DNA from: Pachypanchax playfairii
Lineage: Eukaryota > Chordata > Actinopteri > Cyprinodontiformes > Aplocheilidae
Direction: 5' to 3'
Assembly (NCBI GenBank): GCA_006937955.1
Contig: SSNP01000067.1
Coordinates: 1,568,606 to 1,632,605, forward strand
Length of the DNA stretch: 64,000 bases
Part shown: in pieces, positions 36,936 through 48,544 of the stretch
Position numbering within the stretch: the stretch's first letter is position 1
Layout of the letters: each line of letters opens with the position of its first letter
The notes under the pieces: model-generated
What the model saw: only the letters and a program-made list of their open reading frames with translations
Databases searched by the model: none
What the model was told of the DNA's origin: nothing
Made by a program: the position numbers and the translations under genes

Positions 36936-39900
36936 TCATACAACCACTGCTTGCACTTCTTCCTCAAGGTTGACCATTTCCTCCTCCATCTCTACGTCCA
37001 CCTGTGAGTTCACCACTTGCTGCCCATCGACTTCAGCCGTGGTCACGTGCACGACCTGGATATGCAGCCCGGCCTGTTTTAATCTCTCCAAATCCTCCTC
37101 GCACATCTCTCCAACTCCTCCATCCTCCACCACAACAGTTGTAGTTTCCCCCATTTCCACCATGTTGACAGGCTCCACGGTGACGTGTTCGACCCGAATG
37201 CCGTCCTCCAGCAGAACTGTTTCAGCCGCCTCTACGCTCTGCGTGGATATGGAGAGCGCGGCAGATGCTGCAGAGTCTGTGACGACAAGTTGCTCAGCTG
37301 AACTATCCTCGATGGAATGCACGTCTTTGAGGTGGATCTTGAGCTCTTTGGGGTGGGTGAACCACATGTCGCAGACGGTGCAGTGGTTGGGCTTTTCTCC
37401 GGTGTGATACATGAGATGCTCTTTGAACTGGTCCCAACTGTTGAAGACGCTGCCGCAGACCTGATTAGAGAAGATGGAGGAAAAAATATGGTCAAATGTG
37501 ATCAAAAAGGATATACAGTGGGGCAAAGAAGTATTTAGTCAGCCACCAATTGTGTAAGTTCTCCCACTTAAAAAGATCAGAGAGGCCTGTAATTTTCATC
37601 ATAGGTATACCTCAACTATGAGAGACAAAATGAGGAAAAAAAATCCAGAAAATCACATTGTCTGATTTTTAAAGAATTTATTTGCAAATTATGGTGGAAA
37701 ATAAGTATTTGGTCACCTACAAACAAGTAAGATTTCTGGCTTTCACAGACCTGTAACTTCTTTAAGAGGCTCCTCGGTCCTCCACTCGTTACCTGTATTA
37801 ATGGCACCTGTGTGAACTCGTTATCAGTATAAAAGACACCTGTCCACAACCTCAAACAGTCACGCTCCAAACTCCACTATGGCCAAGACCAAAGAGCTGT
37901 CAAAGGACACCAGAAACAAAATTGTAGACCTTCACCAGGCTGGGAAGACTGAATCTGCAATAGGTAAGCAGCTTGGTGTGAAGAAATCAACTGTGGGAGC
38001 AATTATTAGAAAATGGAAGACATACAAGACCACTGATAATCTCCCTCGATCTGGGGCTCCACGCAAGATCTCACCCCGTGGGGTCAAAATGATCACAAGA
38101 ACGGTGAGCAAAAATCCCAGAACCACACGGAGGGACCTAGTGAATGACCTGCAGAGAGCTGGGACCAAAGTAACAAAGGCTACCATCAATAACACACTAC
38201 GCCGCCAGGGACTCAAATCCTGCAGTGCCAGACGTGTCCCCCTGCTGAAGCCAGGACACGTCCAGGCCCGTCTGCGGTTTGCTAGAGAGCATTTGGATGA
38301 TCCAGAAGAGGATTGGGAGAACATCATATGGTCAGATGAAACCAAAATAGAACTTTTTGGTAGAAACTCAACTTGTCGTGTTTGGAGGGGAAAGAATGCT
38401 GAGTTGGATCCAAAGAACACCATACCTACTGTAAAGCATGGGGGTGGAAACATCATGCTTTGGGGCTGTTTTTCTGCAAGGGGACCAGGACGACTGATCC
38501 GTGTAAAGGAAAGAATGAATGGGGCCATGTATCGTAAGATTTTGAGTGAAAACCTCCTTCCATCAGCAAGGGCATTGAAAATGAGACGTGGCTGGGTCTT
38601 TCAGCATGACAATGATCCCAAACACACCGCCCGGGCAACGAAGGAGTGGCTTCGTAAGAAGCATTTCAAGGTCCTGGAGTGGCCTAGCCAGTCTCCAGAT
38701 CTCAACCCCATAGAAAATCTCTGGAGGGAGTTGAAAGTCCGTGTTGCCCAGCGTCAGCCCCAAAACATCACTGCTCTAGAGGAGATCTGCATGGAGGAAT
38801 GGGCCAAAATACCAGCAACAGTGTGTGAAAACCTTGTGAAGACTTACAGAAAACGTTTGACCTCTGTCATTGCCAACAAAGGCTATATAACAAAGTATTG
38901 AGATTAACTTTTGTTATTGACCAAATACTTATTTTCCACCATAATTTGCAAATAAATTCTTTAAAAATCAGACAATGTGATTTTCTGGATTTTTTTTCCT
39001 CATTTTGTCTCTCATAGTTGAGGTATACCTATGATGAAAATTACAGGCCTCTCTGATCTTTTTAAGTGGGAGAACTTACACAATTGGTGGCTGACTAAAT
39101 ACTTTTTTGCCCCACTGTAATTATAACCAGTGGAGTTAACGGTGAAGTGATCACTTGTCTTTTTCAGCCAAATCAAATGATGTAAGATTTAGAAGCACAA
39201 CAAATTGTGATAATAAGAAGTCAATCTGTGGTTTTATTAACTTTTAGATTTTAATTTAGCTGTAAAAACTTAAAATTTATGCCCATCACAGTTTTATGTC
39301 TACAGCACCAGTTCATAACACAAGTCCTGTCAAGGTTACAGATACAACCACACTATACTGGCCTATGCAGGCAAAATAAAAGACAATGGTAGGAAACAGG
39401 GAGGTGGCTGTTATTTTATTAAATAAATTAACATCTGAGGAAAACGGCTCCCGTTCAACCAACAGCAAAGTCTGAGATAGTGTTAACAAACGGTACCTGG
39501 CATTCATAAAGCTTTTTGCGTCCTTTCTTGGCTCCGGCCCCATTCTGACAGGCTGCCATGTGGCACTTCAGCGTGCTGTTTCTTGCAAATCGCTCGTGAC
39601 AGTCTGGACACTCATAAGGTTTTTCACCTAAAAAGCAAAAAAGACCAATATTATTATTATTTAGCTTGACTTACCCTTTCCCAATTCTCCAAACTGAAAT
39701 GACATTGCTGCCAGATGCAACTAAGATACTGGATAAAGGATCAATTTTATTCTGATCAAATAAATTACAGACAGAAGCCCCTCAAATTACTTTATAAATA
39801 TGAAATTATTGAAGACAAATTGTACTTTTTAAAAAACTCTCACCTGTGTGTTTCCGTAAATGCTCCTTGAAGTGGCCAAAGTGGTCAAAATGCTTCTTGC

Positions 39901-41642
39901 AGTATTCACAGATGTGCACTTTCTTCTGGGGTTTCTGGTTGTTTCGACACAGTTCTTCTGCATCAAAATGAAACGTGCTGATGTGCTGCTTCAGGGCTCC
40001 CTCCCGCGTGTAAGCCTTCCCACAGTGGTTACACACATGTGGCTTCTCCAGCGAGCCAAGGTGAGTTTTTAGGTGCTGTTTGAGGTGGTAGTATAGTTTA
40101 AAGTTGCGGTCACATTTGCTGCAGCGAAACACGTTGTCTACTTGGGAAATCTGGACCTCGACCACCTCGACGTTCTCCAGGACCTTGGAAGCTGCCTCAG
40201 TTTCCTCATCATATAGAACCTCCTGCTAAGCAAAAAAAACATACATGGAGTTGATTTTCACACTGACGAGTTAAAACTGTTCATTTTTACCCTTTTAGTC
40301 ACCTGCATTGCTGATTCTCCCTGCTGATATTTGCTAGTTATGTCAGCTAGAAGAGCCAAAGCAGAATCATCTGATTCTGCACGAGGAGTCTTTGCTTCAT
40401 CTACCACTTCCTCCACCCTGGACTCCACCACCTCTATTGGCTCATCTCCTATCACTTCAATCTCCACCTACATGGCAGTGAAAATACACAAACAAATTCC
40501 TCCTTGAACAGAAAATACAGGCAGCTTAAAGGTAACTTGCAGGCACATTAAACACTGACGAACATTTTACTGTGAAAATCCTTAACACACTGACCTGTCC
40601 TCCTTCTGCTGTTGGCAATGTTTCTGTAATCACATTAGATGTCTCAGCAATCTTCCTCTTTTGCTCTTTGCTCCTCACAGAGATGTTTTCATTTACCCTA
40701 CAAGAGATTAAGTTTTGTATAAAGATTGCTGATGCATGTCTTCGGCACACTCAACTTTTAACAATACATTCAACACATTTTAAGTTATGCCAATGATAAT
40801 TCTATATGAGAAAATATTACCAAGTCTTACTTATTATTGAGTGCTTTAAGGGCTTCCTGCATTTGTAGATATTCAGCAGCCTTCCACACATCATTGGCCT
40901 CTTCCTCCCCTGCTATAGCTAATGTGGCCGTGTACGTGAACTCCATCAGCTGGCGAAAAGCTGTGTTGCTCACACCTGTAAAAAATACAAGCTTTACTAA
41001 GTTTCATTAAGTGTTGGACATGTGAACATGCCTGACTAGGCAACAATCTGTCTAAACAAGCGTGTGATCAAATGAGACACGTTCTGCCAAACATCCATCC
41101 TGGTTTCACCTCAGAGCAAAGCTGTAACTGTTTCGTCCATTTCTGATGCTTGACTACATACATACATACCTTCTATCTCCACCAGAGGTTCCTGAGTAAA
41201 ATCTTGGAAGAATTTGTGGAAAAACTGGCTGCAAGCTGCCAACACTGCTTTATGCGCTCTGAACTGGTGTCCTGAATTAAACAAGAAAACAGGAACATTC
41301 ATTAAGTAACATGGAAATTCTACAAAAGTTTTTCAAGTTTTTTTCCTTTATACATGAACTCCATGCACCTTCACACGTGTCAGGTATAATCAATCTTTCA
41401 ACAGAAAATTACCTGCACTCTGCAAAAGAAAGATGACAATGGCTGTCCAGTTTAATTTCTGAATTGCTCACTTGTATAACGCTAACACAAAGATGACCTA
41501 CACTTTACTTACCATCCACAATAAGAGTAATGTCAGTGAACTGGTCCAGCTGTCGTTGTTCATTCAGTTTTTCCATCATGACTTTGTAGAGTTCTGGGTA
41601 CTCGTTGCGTCCATTAACCCCCACCTCTGTCCCTGCCGCCAT
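36936..41642 (-). CDS. znf131: ZNF131, BTB/POZ zinc-finger transcription regulator
   Basis: Eight coding exons join in phase: 41642-41513, 41271-41170, 40975-40831, 40697-40595, 40467-40303, 40225-39844, 39627-39497 and 37460-36936, giving 560 residues. Residues 1-130 hold a BTB/POZ domain (DQFTDITLIVDG, then HKAVLAACSQFFHKFF and FTQEPLVEIEG). A basic KRKIAETSNVITETLP segment follows (nuclear localisation-like), then an acidic linker with DDSALALLADITSKY. Six C2H2-type fingers begin near residue 250 (CSKC, CNHC, CEYC, CPDC, CGSVF-type and CTVC). The tail is acidic and valine/glutamate-rich and ends QAVVV. It matches human ZNF131 throughout. In mammals ZNF131 is a nuclear repressor/activator linked to oestrogen receptor signalling. 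The last intron holds a Tc1-like transposon, so this intron is unusually long. A 5' non-coding exon ends at 42658. Confidence 0.96.
37516..39117 (+). mobile_element. Complete Tc1-like transposon with long inverted repeats
   Basis: A 1602-bp element flanked by TA (37514-37515 and 39118-39119), the Tc1/mariner target duplication. The terminal inverted repeats are about 200 bp each (37516-37715 and 38918-39117), start CAGTGGGGCAAA, and differ at only one position that I can find (GAAG against AAAG near the tip). Each arm holds an outer and an inner copy of the motif AAGTATTT(A/G)GTCA (37519-37541 and 37691-37715 on the left), the IR/DR layout of Sleeping Beauty-type elements. It encodes an uninterrupted transposase and sits antisense in the last intron of znf131. 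Confidence 0.96.
37879..38901 (+). CDS. Tc1-like transposase, full length
   Basis: An intact 340-residue ORF, the usual length for fish Tc1-like transposases. The N-terminus is a paired-type helix-turn-helix (MAKTKELSKDTRNKIVDLHQ, then GVKKSTVGAIIRKW) followed by a GRPR-like linker variant (PRSGAPRKIS) and a second HTH (TKVTKATINNTLRRQG). The catalytic triad is present: D in IIWSDETKIELFG, D in FQHDNDPKHTA, and E in SPDLNPIENLW, spaced 34 residues from the second D, the DD34E pattern. No stop or frameshift is visible. It catalyses cut-and-paste transposition into TA. Similar termini occur in known fish Tc1-like families such as Passport, but I cannot fix the family. Confidence 0.96.
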   Translation: MAKTKELSKDTRNKIVDLHQAGKTESAIGKQLGVKKSTVGAIIRKWKTYKTTDNLPRSGAPRKISPRGVKMITRTVSKNPRTTRRDLVNDLQRAGTKVTKATINNTLRRQGLKSCSARRVPLLKPGHVQARLRFAREHLDDPEEDWENIIWSDETKIELFGRNSTCRVWRGKNAELDPKNTIPTVKHGGGNIMLWGCFSARGPGRLIRVKERMNGAMYRKILSENLLPSARALKMRRGWVFQHDNDPKHTARATKEWLRKKHFKVLEWPSQSPDLNPIENLWRELKVRVAQRQPQNITALEEICMEEWAKIPATVCENLVKTYRKRLTSVIANKGYITKY

Positions 41643-42740
41643 TTTTCACCTGATCTGCCTCTGCAGAAACACATTCAACACTGTTTACATTAGAAGTGCA
41701 CTTGACCTTGCTCTTAGTAAAAATTATTTTTTCCCTGTACTCAAACTTAGTATTAACTAAAAAAACACCTATATATTTTATATAGTTGAATGACTGTTAC
41801 CTACTAATTAATCACAACTATACATGACAAGTAAAGCTCCCTTTCTTTCCTCTTACACTTATAGGAGACTTCAGATGAGCACAGGAGACCAAATACACAT
41901 TTACTTAGGATGTTTTTCAGAATTTTCAAACTCAGACATAATTACCAGTGAATGCAAAATGAACCTTTTAAAATGTTTGTCATCATTATTCTTAATCTTT
42001 ATTGTTGTCCTGCTTTGAATCTTCATTCAGGTCAAATCATCCCATAATAAAATCCAGAGATTTGAAAACCAGAACTGACTTAAGTTGACCTGTGAATAAA
42101 CTATTGTGATTCTGATATTTAGCTATTCTCGGTGATTTAGCTCGACAAACTCCTGCTTAAAAGAAAAACTAGTCATCAAAATCAGCCAGAGTCCAAATTT
42201 GCAAAGCTTTGATTCATGAAGACGGGTAAAAGCATAAAATACACTTATTAATTAAATTACATTTTGAACTTTAAATTATAGCTTTCGTTAATGTAGTTTA
42301 AAAGATTGTCTCACTAGCTCAGATCCGTGTTTGCTAACGGAACAACAACAAAAATATTTCCGCACCGCAATTAAACTCAATATATTCTTTTACACAGCCA
42401 ACAAGGTGGTTCAACAAATGTTTAACCTACCCGGAGAGGAAAATCGGTGTAATCGTTTCCATATTATAAGGGAAAAAACGCTGCACAAACACATAGTACT
42501 ACTGCTAAAGGGCCTCTTAGCACGTTCGCCATTTCGCGTTTGGCCATCAACATTACGTCATCAAACGGCGCATTAAAATACACTTTTCCCAGACATATTT
42601 CCTGATTATAACCACTCTTAATCGGAATATACATCCAAAAACAATCGATAAACATACCTCAAGTTAGGTTACAAAACTTCACAAAGTTGCTTTGCGACTG
42701 TCTTTTCTACGACGCTGTTCTACCCTCGTTGCTCGAAAAA
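41513..42740 (-). promoter_or_regulatory. znf131 5' exon, first intron and promoter edge
   Basis: A minus-strand donor AACTTGAG/gtatgt ends a probable non-coding exon at 42658, and the coding exon begins after the acceptor ctgcag at 41660. The start ATG at 41642 is preceded by GAAAA and encodes MAAGTEVGVNG. Confidence 0.5.
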
Positions 42741-42774
42741 GGGCGGTCGTTCAACCCACCCACTAGGCCTCCGA

Positions 42775-42830
42775 TTCCCAGAATCCTTTGCAAAATTCAG
42801 GACGCTGTGGAACGTTGCTTAGTAACAGCG
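42775..42830. promoter_or_regulatory. znf131 promoter motifs: ZNF143-like and RFX X-box-like
   Basis: TTCCCAGAATCC at 42775-42786 resembles the ZNF143/SBS core. GTTGCTTAGTAAC at 42814-42826 is a near-palindromic X-box-like site. Both lie just upstream of the inferred znf131 start, in CpG-containing DNA, fitting a housekeeping promoter. Confidence 0.4.
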
Positions 42831-42879
42831 TTGCGGGAAAGTTTATTCGTGGCGCAAATGAATCACTACTAAATACGTT

Positions 42880-45250
42880 TTAGTGAGTATTTGAGGTAAT
42901 GTATACACATTTACAAATTTACGTCGTTTCTAAAATGGTATTATGTCTCATATACACGAATAAAAAAATACATTTCCAGACTAAATAGAGTAAAATATAA
43001 TCCAATAGGAACCTCTGTTGATAAATACTATTAACACTTGTCTAAACGTTTTCAAACTTCCTTGACAGCAGCTTGACAGTTGTCTGAGCTTGGAATAAAA
43101 CTAAATAGCCCAGTATTTGCAAAAGGTTTATTAAAAATGTCTGAATCAGCTGGGCTTCTTTCTCACTGAGACCCACAGAGACAGCCCATCTGAAGAAGAG
43201 ATATAGAAAACAGATTTTTGTACTTCTTTTAACCAGAGCCAACTTTTAAGATAGTTGTTCATGAATTGAGCTTACTAACATCAAGAGTTATCGTGTTTGA
43301 ATCTTGGCTGTGTAGATCTTTGAGTTTTGTGTGGTCTTAATGAGTTTAGTGGGTGTTTTTCTTTAGATTATCTGGCTTTCTGAAGCTGCCTGTGGTTCTC
43401 ACCTATATGTACTTAACCTCATATCTTACATTAAAAGAACACCTTAGTCATTAAAAAAGATGTTTAGCTTCATATTTAAACATTTAAAAAAGCATCTGAG
43501 AATGTTAGGAGTTCAGGAATCTGACACCTAAAGGAGATATTACAGATGAATCGTTTTAATAAATCTTGGAATAAAAAAAAAAAATCATTTATTATTAACC
43601 TCTATGATAAAACTTTATTACTCACACTTACACCACAGTTAAGATCTAGACAGCTGATGACAGCCAAGAGCCAGATTACAATTCTTTGACTCTACAGGAC
43701 TAAAGGTCCTGATAAAAAAGTGCATCGAAAGTTCAATTATTTTTGTTCCAGCACATTTTACTGTTGAATCATCAACGACCAAGCTCGTAGAACATGTAAA
43801 AGGAATTTACACCTTAAATTAAGGATTTGGGGTTTGATTCAAAAACATGAACATGGCTTGATTTCTTTCAGATCACTGATTAATCAGAGGCATCAGAGTG
43901 AGACAATATCAGTTACACAAACCTCAAACTAACCTTTATTATTATTCTTTAACAGTGTGTAACCACATCCGCAATTACCTGTTACATTGAATCCAATCAG
44001 TTCAAATCATTTTAAAACCACTGAAAAACTTCATGATATGTAGGTCAATGTGTCCTTAAAGATTTTTTTTTTTTTGCCATACTCTGTAAATGAGTAACAA
44101 TCTAGAACAATCAACGTCACAAAAGAGTCACATGATGTATGGCTGTATCGATTAACAGCTTCAGTCAAGTTGCCACATCTCATTAAACTAATCAGGTGGC
44201 AATCATGGACATCTATAATCACATTGATTACGTAGACTACTTTTATGTAATACTTGCATGACGGTCTCAGTCTTTATCCCTGTCCTGTGTCTGTTTGAAT
44301 ACAACAGGCTTTTGCTGGAATGTGTTCAGCTGATCTGCTACATAATGTGACTCTTCTGTTTGTCTTCACTACTTTTCATATCATTAACAATCTTTCTACA
44401 TACAGGAGTGAGTTTATGAAGATAAAGAAAACAGTCTTTGGTTCTATGTTGCAAAATGTGAAATTCAGTTAGTTTGCTGCAACTTGCAATGCAGTTTAGA
44501 TATACTTATAATGCTCACTCTCAGTTGGGTGTCCTACATAAAATCACCTGAGGGTGCAGTAAGATCATTTACAGCTAGTATACATAATCTTATCGCACTA
44601 TCGCATATATAATTGTTCCAGGTTCATTTAATGTTTCCAAACTCAAAAGTGACTTGGGTAATAAGTCTTCACAAGAATCCAAATGTTTAACTCTATTCCG
44701 GTTTGACCTGTCCTTGACTGAAGGATTATAGTTTTATTGCCTATTTTTTGTGTATTCATCTGCAAGATAATCCTTTTTTCTATCCTTCCTTTAAACAAGC
44801 CTCTTCTAACAGTGTTTATTAGAGCATGCAGAAACACGCTGAACATGCTGGACAGTATCCAAACTCCTGCCTCTGGACTTTTTCTTTTCTTTCTCCAAAA
44901 AGAGGATTACACCATTTCTTTCACATCACCTTGAGATTCAAAATATAAAATTCACTTTAAATAAAAGCAGAGTAGCTAATTTGATCCATGTTTTCATTTT
45001 CTCCTTCACTTGACATGGATTAAGGAAAGAATGTAGAAGCATTCGCACACACACACATACACACATACAGCCTCCCTCCACATGAACATTCACACTCTTA
45101 AACACTTCCGTTACTGCAAAACATTTTCTATTAAATCTGCTTGTGTCATATTAACTAGAAGATTTCATGGACTGTGACTCTTAACTTAAGAAAAGTGTTG
45201 GCATCAGCAGACAGCAGTGAGTGAACTTTGTCCTCCATCCAGTCTGAAAA
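42880..45250. other. Intergenic DNA between znf131 and selenop promoters
   Basis: These are head-to-head genes 2.5 kb apart. AT-rich sequence with no exon chain. CA repeats occur near 45048-45070. No transposon was recognised. Confidence 0.5.
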
Positions 45251-45263
45251 ACAACAGGCTGAG

Positions 45264-45361
45264 TATAAAAGGGGGAGCGGTTGAGGAACAGAGTTGTTTT
45301 TGTTTAAGGACTTGCATCGAAGTAGAGCTCAACAGAGGGAAGGGAACTTTTAACACAAAAG
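45264..45361 (+). promoter_or_regulatory. selenop TATA box and 5' non-coding exon
   Basis: TATAAAA at 45264-45270 predicts a start near 45295. The non-coding first exon ends at a strong donor AAAAG/gtaagt (exon end 45361) and joins the acceptor ttgctttgcag before 45896. Confidence 0.7.
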
Positions 45362-45923
45362 GTAAGTAGCAGAATACTTAATACTTTCTCATTATTTTAT
45401 AATGGTAAAGATAAATACTTATCAGAGTATTGCACAAGACAAAATGTTTGATTAATGAAAATCCTCATCGTTATGGAGATTTTGCTGTTAGCTCCTTTCA
45501 TTATGTATAATTGTGTATAATTGTGTTAGTTGTGCATATAATAAAAAAGATGTAAATAAAGATACTGTGCTTTAAACACTGCAGCTTTGTCTTCAGCTGC
45601 ACAATGTGTCTTTACTGTTTTAGTTTAAACATATTAAGAGAATGTGAAATTTAAAGAAAACATTTTGTGCACTTTAAGTTTTGTATGTTTTTATACTCCC
45701 AAATCAGAGAATCCATTTTGTAAGTTAGAGGAAGTTGAAATGATAATCTGTTTTTCAACTTTTACATCCTTTTGTATGTTTGTGTCACTTCTTATTCTGC
45801 TGACTAAATTCCTTTACTTCCTTCACTTTTTTTGCTGCTTGTTCTCCAATTTCTTCCACCCCCTCCCACCCTCCATTCCTGTTTTTGCTTTGCAGATCAG
45901 GGCAGTGGGGAGGCGCCACAGCG

Positions 45924-47719
45924 ATGTGGGTACGCCTCGGTCTGCTCCTCACTCTCTGCCTGCTCCACGGGGGCGGTGCAGAGAGTGAGGGGGGTGGGCC
46001 TCGCTGTCAGCTGCCACCAGCTTGGACCATAGGGGAGGTGGAACCAATGAAGGGGTCCATAGGCAGAGTAACAGTGGTGGCCCTGTTAGACGCCAGCTGA
46101 CTGTTCTGTTTGGTGCAGGCTTCCAGGTATGGGACAGTTTGTTCCCTGCACATTCTCCCTTTTAGGATTAGAAAAACAAAGACTTGTAAAAAACATGTGG
46201 TGAAAGATTTTTTTGCAAAGCACAGCTCTCTGGTTTATTTATCAAGAAGTTGAATTTTAAGACTCCTTCTGCAAAACATGACACGTGAGCAATACATTGC
46301 AACATGTCGGAACTAGTCCTTCACAGGCAAAATGCATCATATTTAATTAGATTATATTTAATAAATTTGTCTGTGTGGTGTGTTTTTTCTGAGCAGACTG
46401 GACGGCCTGCGCCAGAAGTTGGAGAGTCAGGGCCTGAAAGACGTGGCCTTCATAGTCATCAACCACCAGGGGGAGCAAGCACAGCGGCTCCACCCAATGT
46501 TGGCACATAGACTTACAGAGAGCACCACACTCTACAAACAGGACGAGCAACAGCCTGACATTTGGCAGAAACTGAATGGAAAGAAAGATGACTTTATCAT
46601 TTATGACAGGTTTGTTTTGTGTTCCAGTCACATTTTTAGGACCGATAAATAACTCCTACCTTGAGCTCTTTGTTTGTCTTTTCACACCAAATCTCAGAAT
46701 GTCTCTTTTCTGTCTTTTTGTAATCAGGTGTGGCCGTTTGACCTATCACATTTCACTGCCATATTCCTTCATTGGACACGGCCACATTGAGGGTGCGATC
46801 AAAAAGACCTACTGCAATCGCATGTGTGGAGAATGTTCTCATGAGGTATAGAACAGTATAAACATGCATCATTCATCAGATCGTGTTGGTAACATGTTTA
46901 GTTAAAAGTTAAACTTTGTGTTGCTGTGCTTCTGTTTTCCCACAGATTACTGAGACTGTAGAGGGCTGCACAGCTGCACAGCCTGATGCAGATGGTGTTC
47001 CATCTGTAGGGGTCAACACTGATCAAGATCATAGTCGTCATCATGGTCATCATGGTCATCATGGTCAGGGCCATCATGGTCAGGGCCATCATGGTCAGGA
47101 TCATCATGGTCAGGATCATCATGGTCAGGATCATCATGGTCAGGATCATCATGGTCAGAACCATCATGGTCAGGATCATCATGGTCAGGGTCATGGCCAT
47201 CATAGGGAAAATCAGGATGTGCATGGCCATGGCCATCACCATGGCGATCATCATGGTTCAAATCCTGAACATAGTCAGCAAGGTGTTAGGCCACAGGAGC
47301 AAGATCAGTTATCTCAAAGTCAGCACCAGTTAGATTCCCACCAGGTAGTACTCACACAGCAGATGTTTCAGCAGGCCCATGGAGCCCCTGTTAGACCTTG
47401 AGAATCTGAAAAAGGGAAGTGAAAATCAAAGTACAGCTGACAGTGGACTGCAGGCTCGGACAACGAAACTGCACCTAAAGCCAGCTGATGCTGACACTGA
47501 CGCAGGCTGTTTGGCGGCGCGGATAGCGAGCAGTCACTTGGTCTCTGACACTGTGATGAGGCATTGCCCGCCTCCTGACAGTGCCAAGGCCTGACGAGCG
47601 AGTCAACCAGTAACGTTAGGGAGACCTGACAGTGACGCTTGCCTCCTGCTGCCTGACAGCAGCCTCAGCCATGAGCCTGACCACCTGGTGTTGTGAGCTG
47701 AGCATGAGAGCAGCTGTAA
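45924..47719 (+). CDS. selenop: Selenoprotein P with 16 in-frame UGA (Sec) codons
   Basis: Four coding exons join in phase: 45924-46126, 46397-46609, 46728-46845 and 46946-47719 (TAA 47717-47719), 435 residues if every internal UGA is read as selenocysteine. A signal peptide (MWVRLGLLLTLCLLHGGGA) precedes a thioredoxin-like domain whose Sec is UGA 46098-46100, residue 59, in the U-x-x-C context DAS-Sec-LFC. Conserved stretches are VIDHQG-type VINHQGEQAQ, KDDFIIYDRCGRL and CGEC. A His-rich repeat spans residues about 206-275. The tail holds fifteen more UGA codons: 47399, 47420, 47438, 47486, 47492, 47498, 47546, 47576, 47627, 47633, 47654, 47672, 47678, 47699 and 47705. A vertebrate hallmark, Sec-Q-Sec-RLPPAA-Sec, is present. 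The protein is a secreted liver-derived selenium carrier. Standard gene callers will truncate it at residue 58 or 329. Confidence 0.97.
47057..47191 (+). repeat. 15-bp coding minisatellite encoding HHGQ(D/G/N)
   Basis: Nine tandem 15-bp units of CATCATGGTCAG plus GGC, GAT, AAC or GGT encode HHGQ followed by G, D or N. All units keep frame. They expand the His-rich heparin and metal-binding region of selenoprotein P. Confidence 0.95.
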
Positions 47720-48019
47720 GCTGGTTCTTATATCAGCCATCAACTCCGCGGTCAAGTGCTCTATTAGCCAACAAGTATTACCCTGAGAGGGAGGTAAGGC
47801 AATCTGGCATTTAGACAAACAAGTGGAGTCCAGTAACAGATTGAAACAAATAAACAACCTCATCAACTAAAGCATTAAGTTCTACTCTCGTGTTCATCAT
47901 TTGGTTTTCCCATTTAAAGAATGAGCCAAGTTTCTCCTTCACTGTTGTGTCTTCCTGCTGGTTGCGTTCCTCCTGTCTTAGGCGTAGACGCGGTTGTCAT
48001 GTTCTTAAACTACCTCCTT

Positions 48020-48105
48020 TGTTTTGCTCTCGCTATCCTTTATGAACCCAGACGCAGAAACTATGCTCTAGTGGCGTCTGTATGATGTCAGGCCGGAGAG
48101 AGATA
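48020..48105 (+). promoter_or_regulatory. SECIS element 1 (type 2-like)
   Basis: The quartet ATGA (48042-48045) faces TGAT (48083-48086). Helix II pairs CAGACGC (48049-48055) with GCGTCTG (48074-48080). AAA (48058-48060) sits at the apical side and CTA/TAG can form the small extra helix of a type 2 SECIS. Below, CTCTC (48027-48031) can pair with GAGAG (48096-48100). All required SECIS parts are present in order. It would direct Sec insertion at the UGA codons. Confidence 0.8.
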
Positions 48106-48544
48106 AGAGGGTAGTCCTAGAACACGATGAACCAGAAAAGAATTCAAAATTCAAAGAAGACCAAATTTTGCTAATGCAAAAAAAAAAAAAAGAAGAAAAG
48201 GATTATTTAGGAAGGACAAGATAAGATTACAGTGGTAGCACATGCTTTTTTTTAAGTGCTTGTCATGGTTTTAAGATTTTGATCAGACCTGAAAACATGT
48301 TTCACCAGTAACTGTCTTTTTTGTTTTGTTTTGTACTCACTAATAAATTTCACAAACATATCTCAGGTTAATGCTCTTACTACCACAAACACATTTTTTA
48401 TTCAAAGTATTGCATTCAATAAAGCTTCGACATGGACTGCAAATTATATACAGGCATTCAAAGCTTCTTAGAAACGAAACTTTAAGAGATATTGAGAAGA
48501 GGCAAAGAGAAAATGTGAATGGAATGATGAATGACTGTTGGATT

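Noticed and set aside
37932..38528. 198-codon minus-strand ORF inside the transposon
   Set aside because: It is the antisense shadow of the transposase.
46898..47261. Antisense and shifted-frame repeat ORFs (HDDPD-rich and MIM-rich) over selenop
   Set aside because: They are shadows of the 15-bp coding repeat, which stays open in several frames.
47379..47594. Separate ORF after the first C-terminal UGA of selenop
   Set aside because: It is in a different frame from selenop; the selenop frame with UGA as Sec retains the conserved RLPPAA context.
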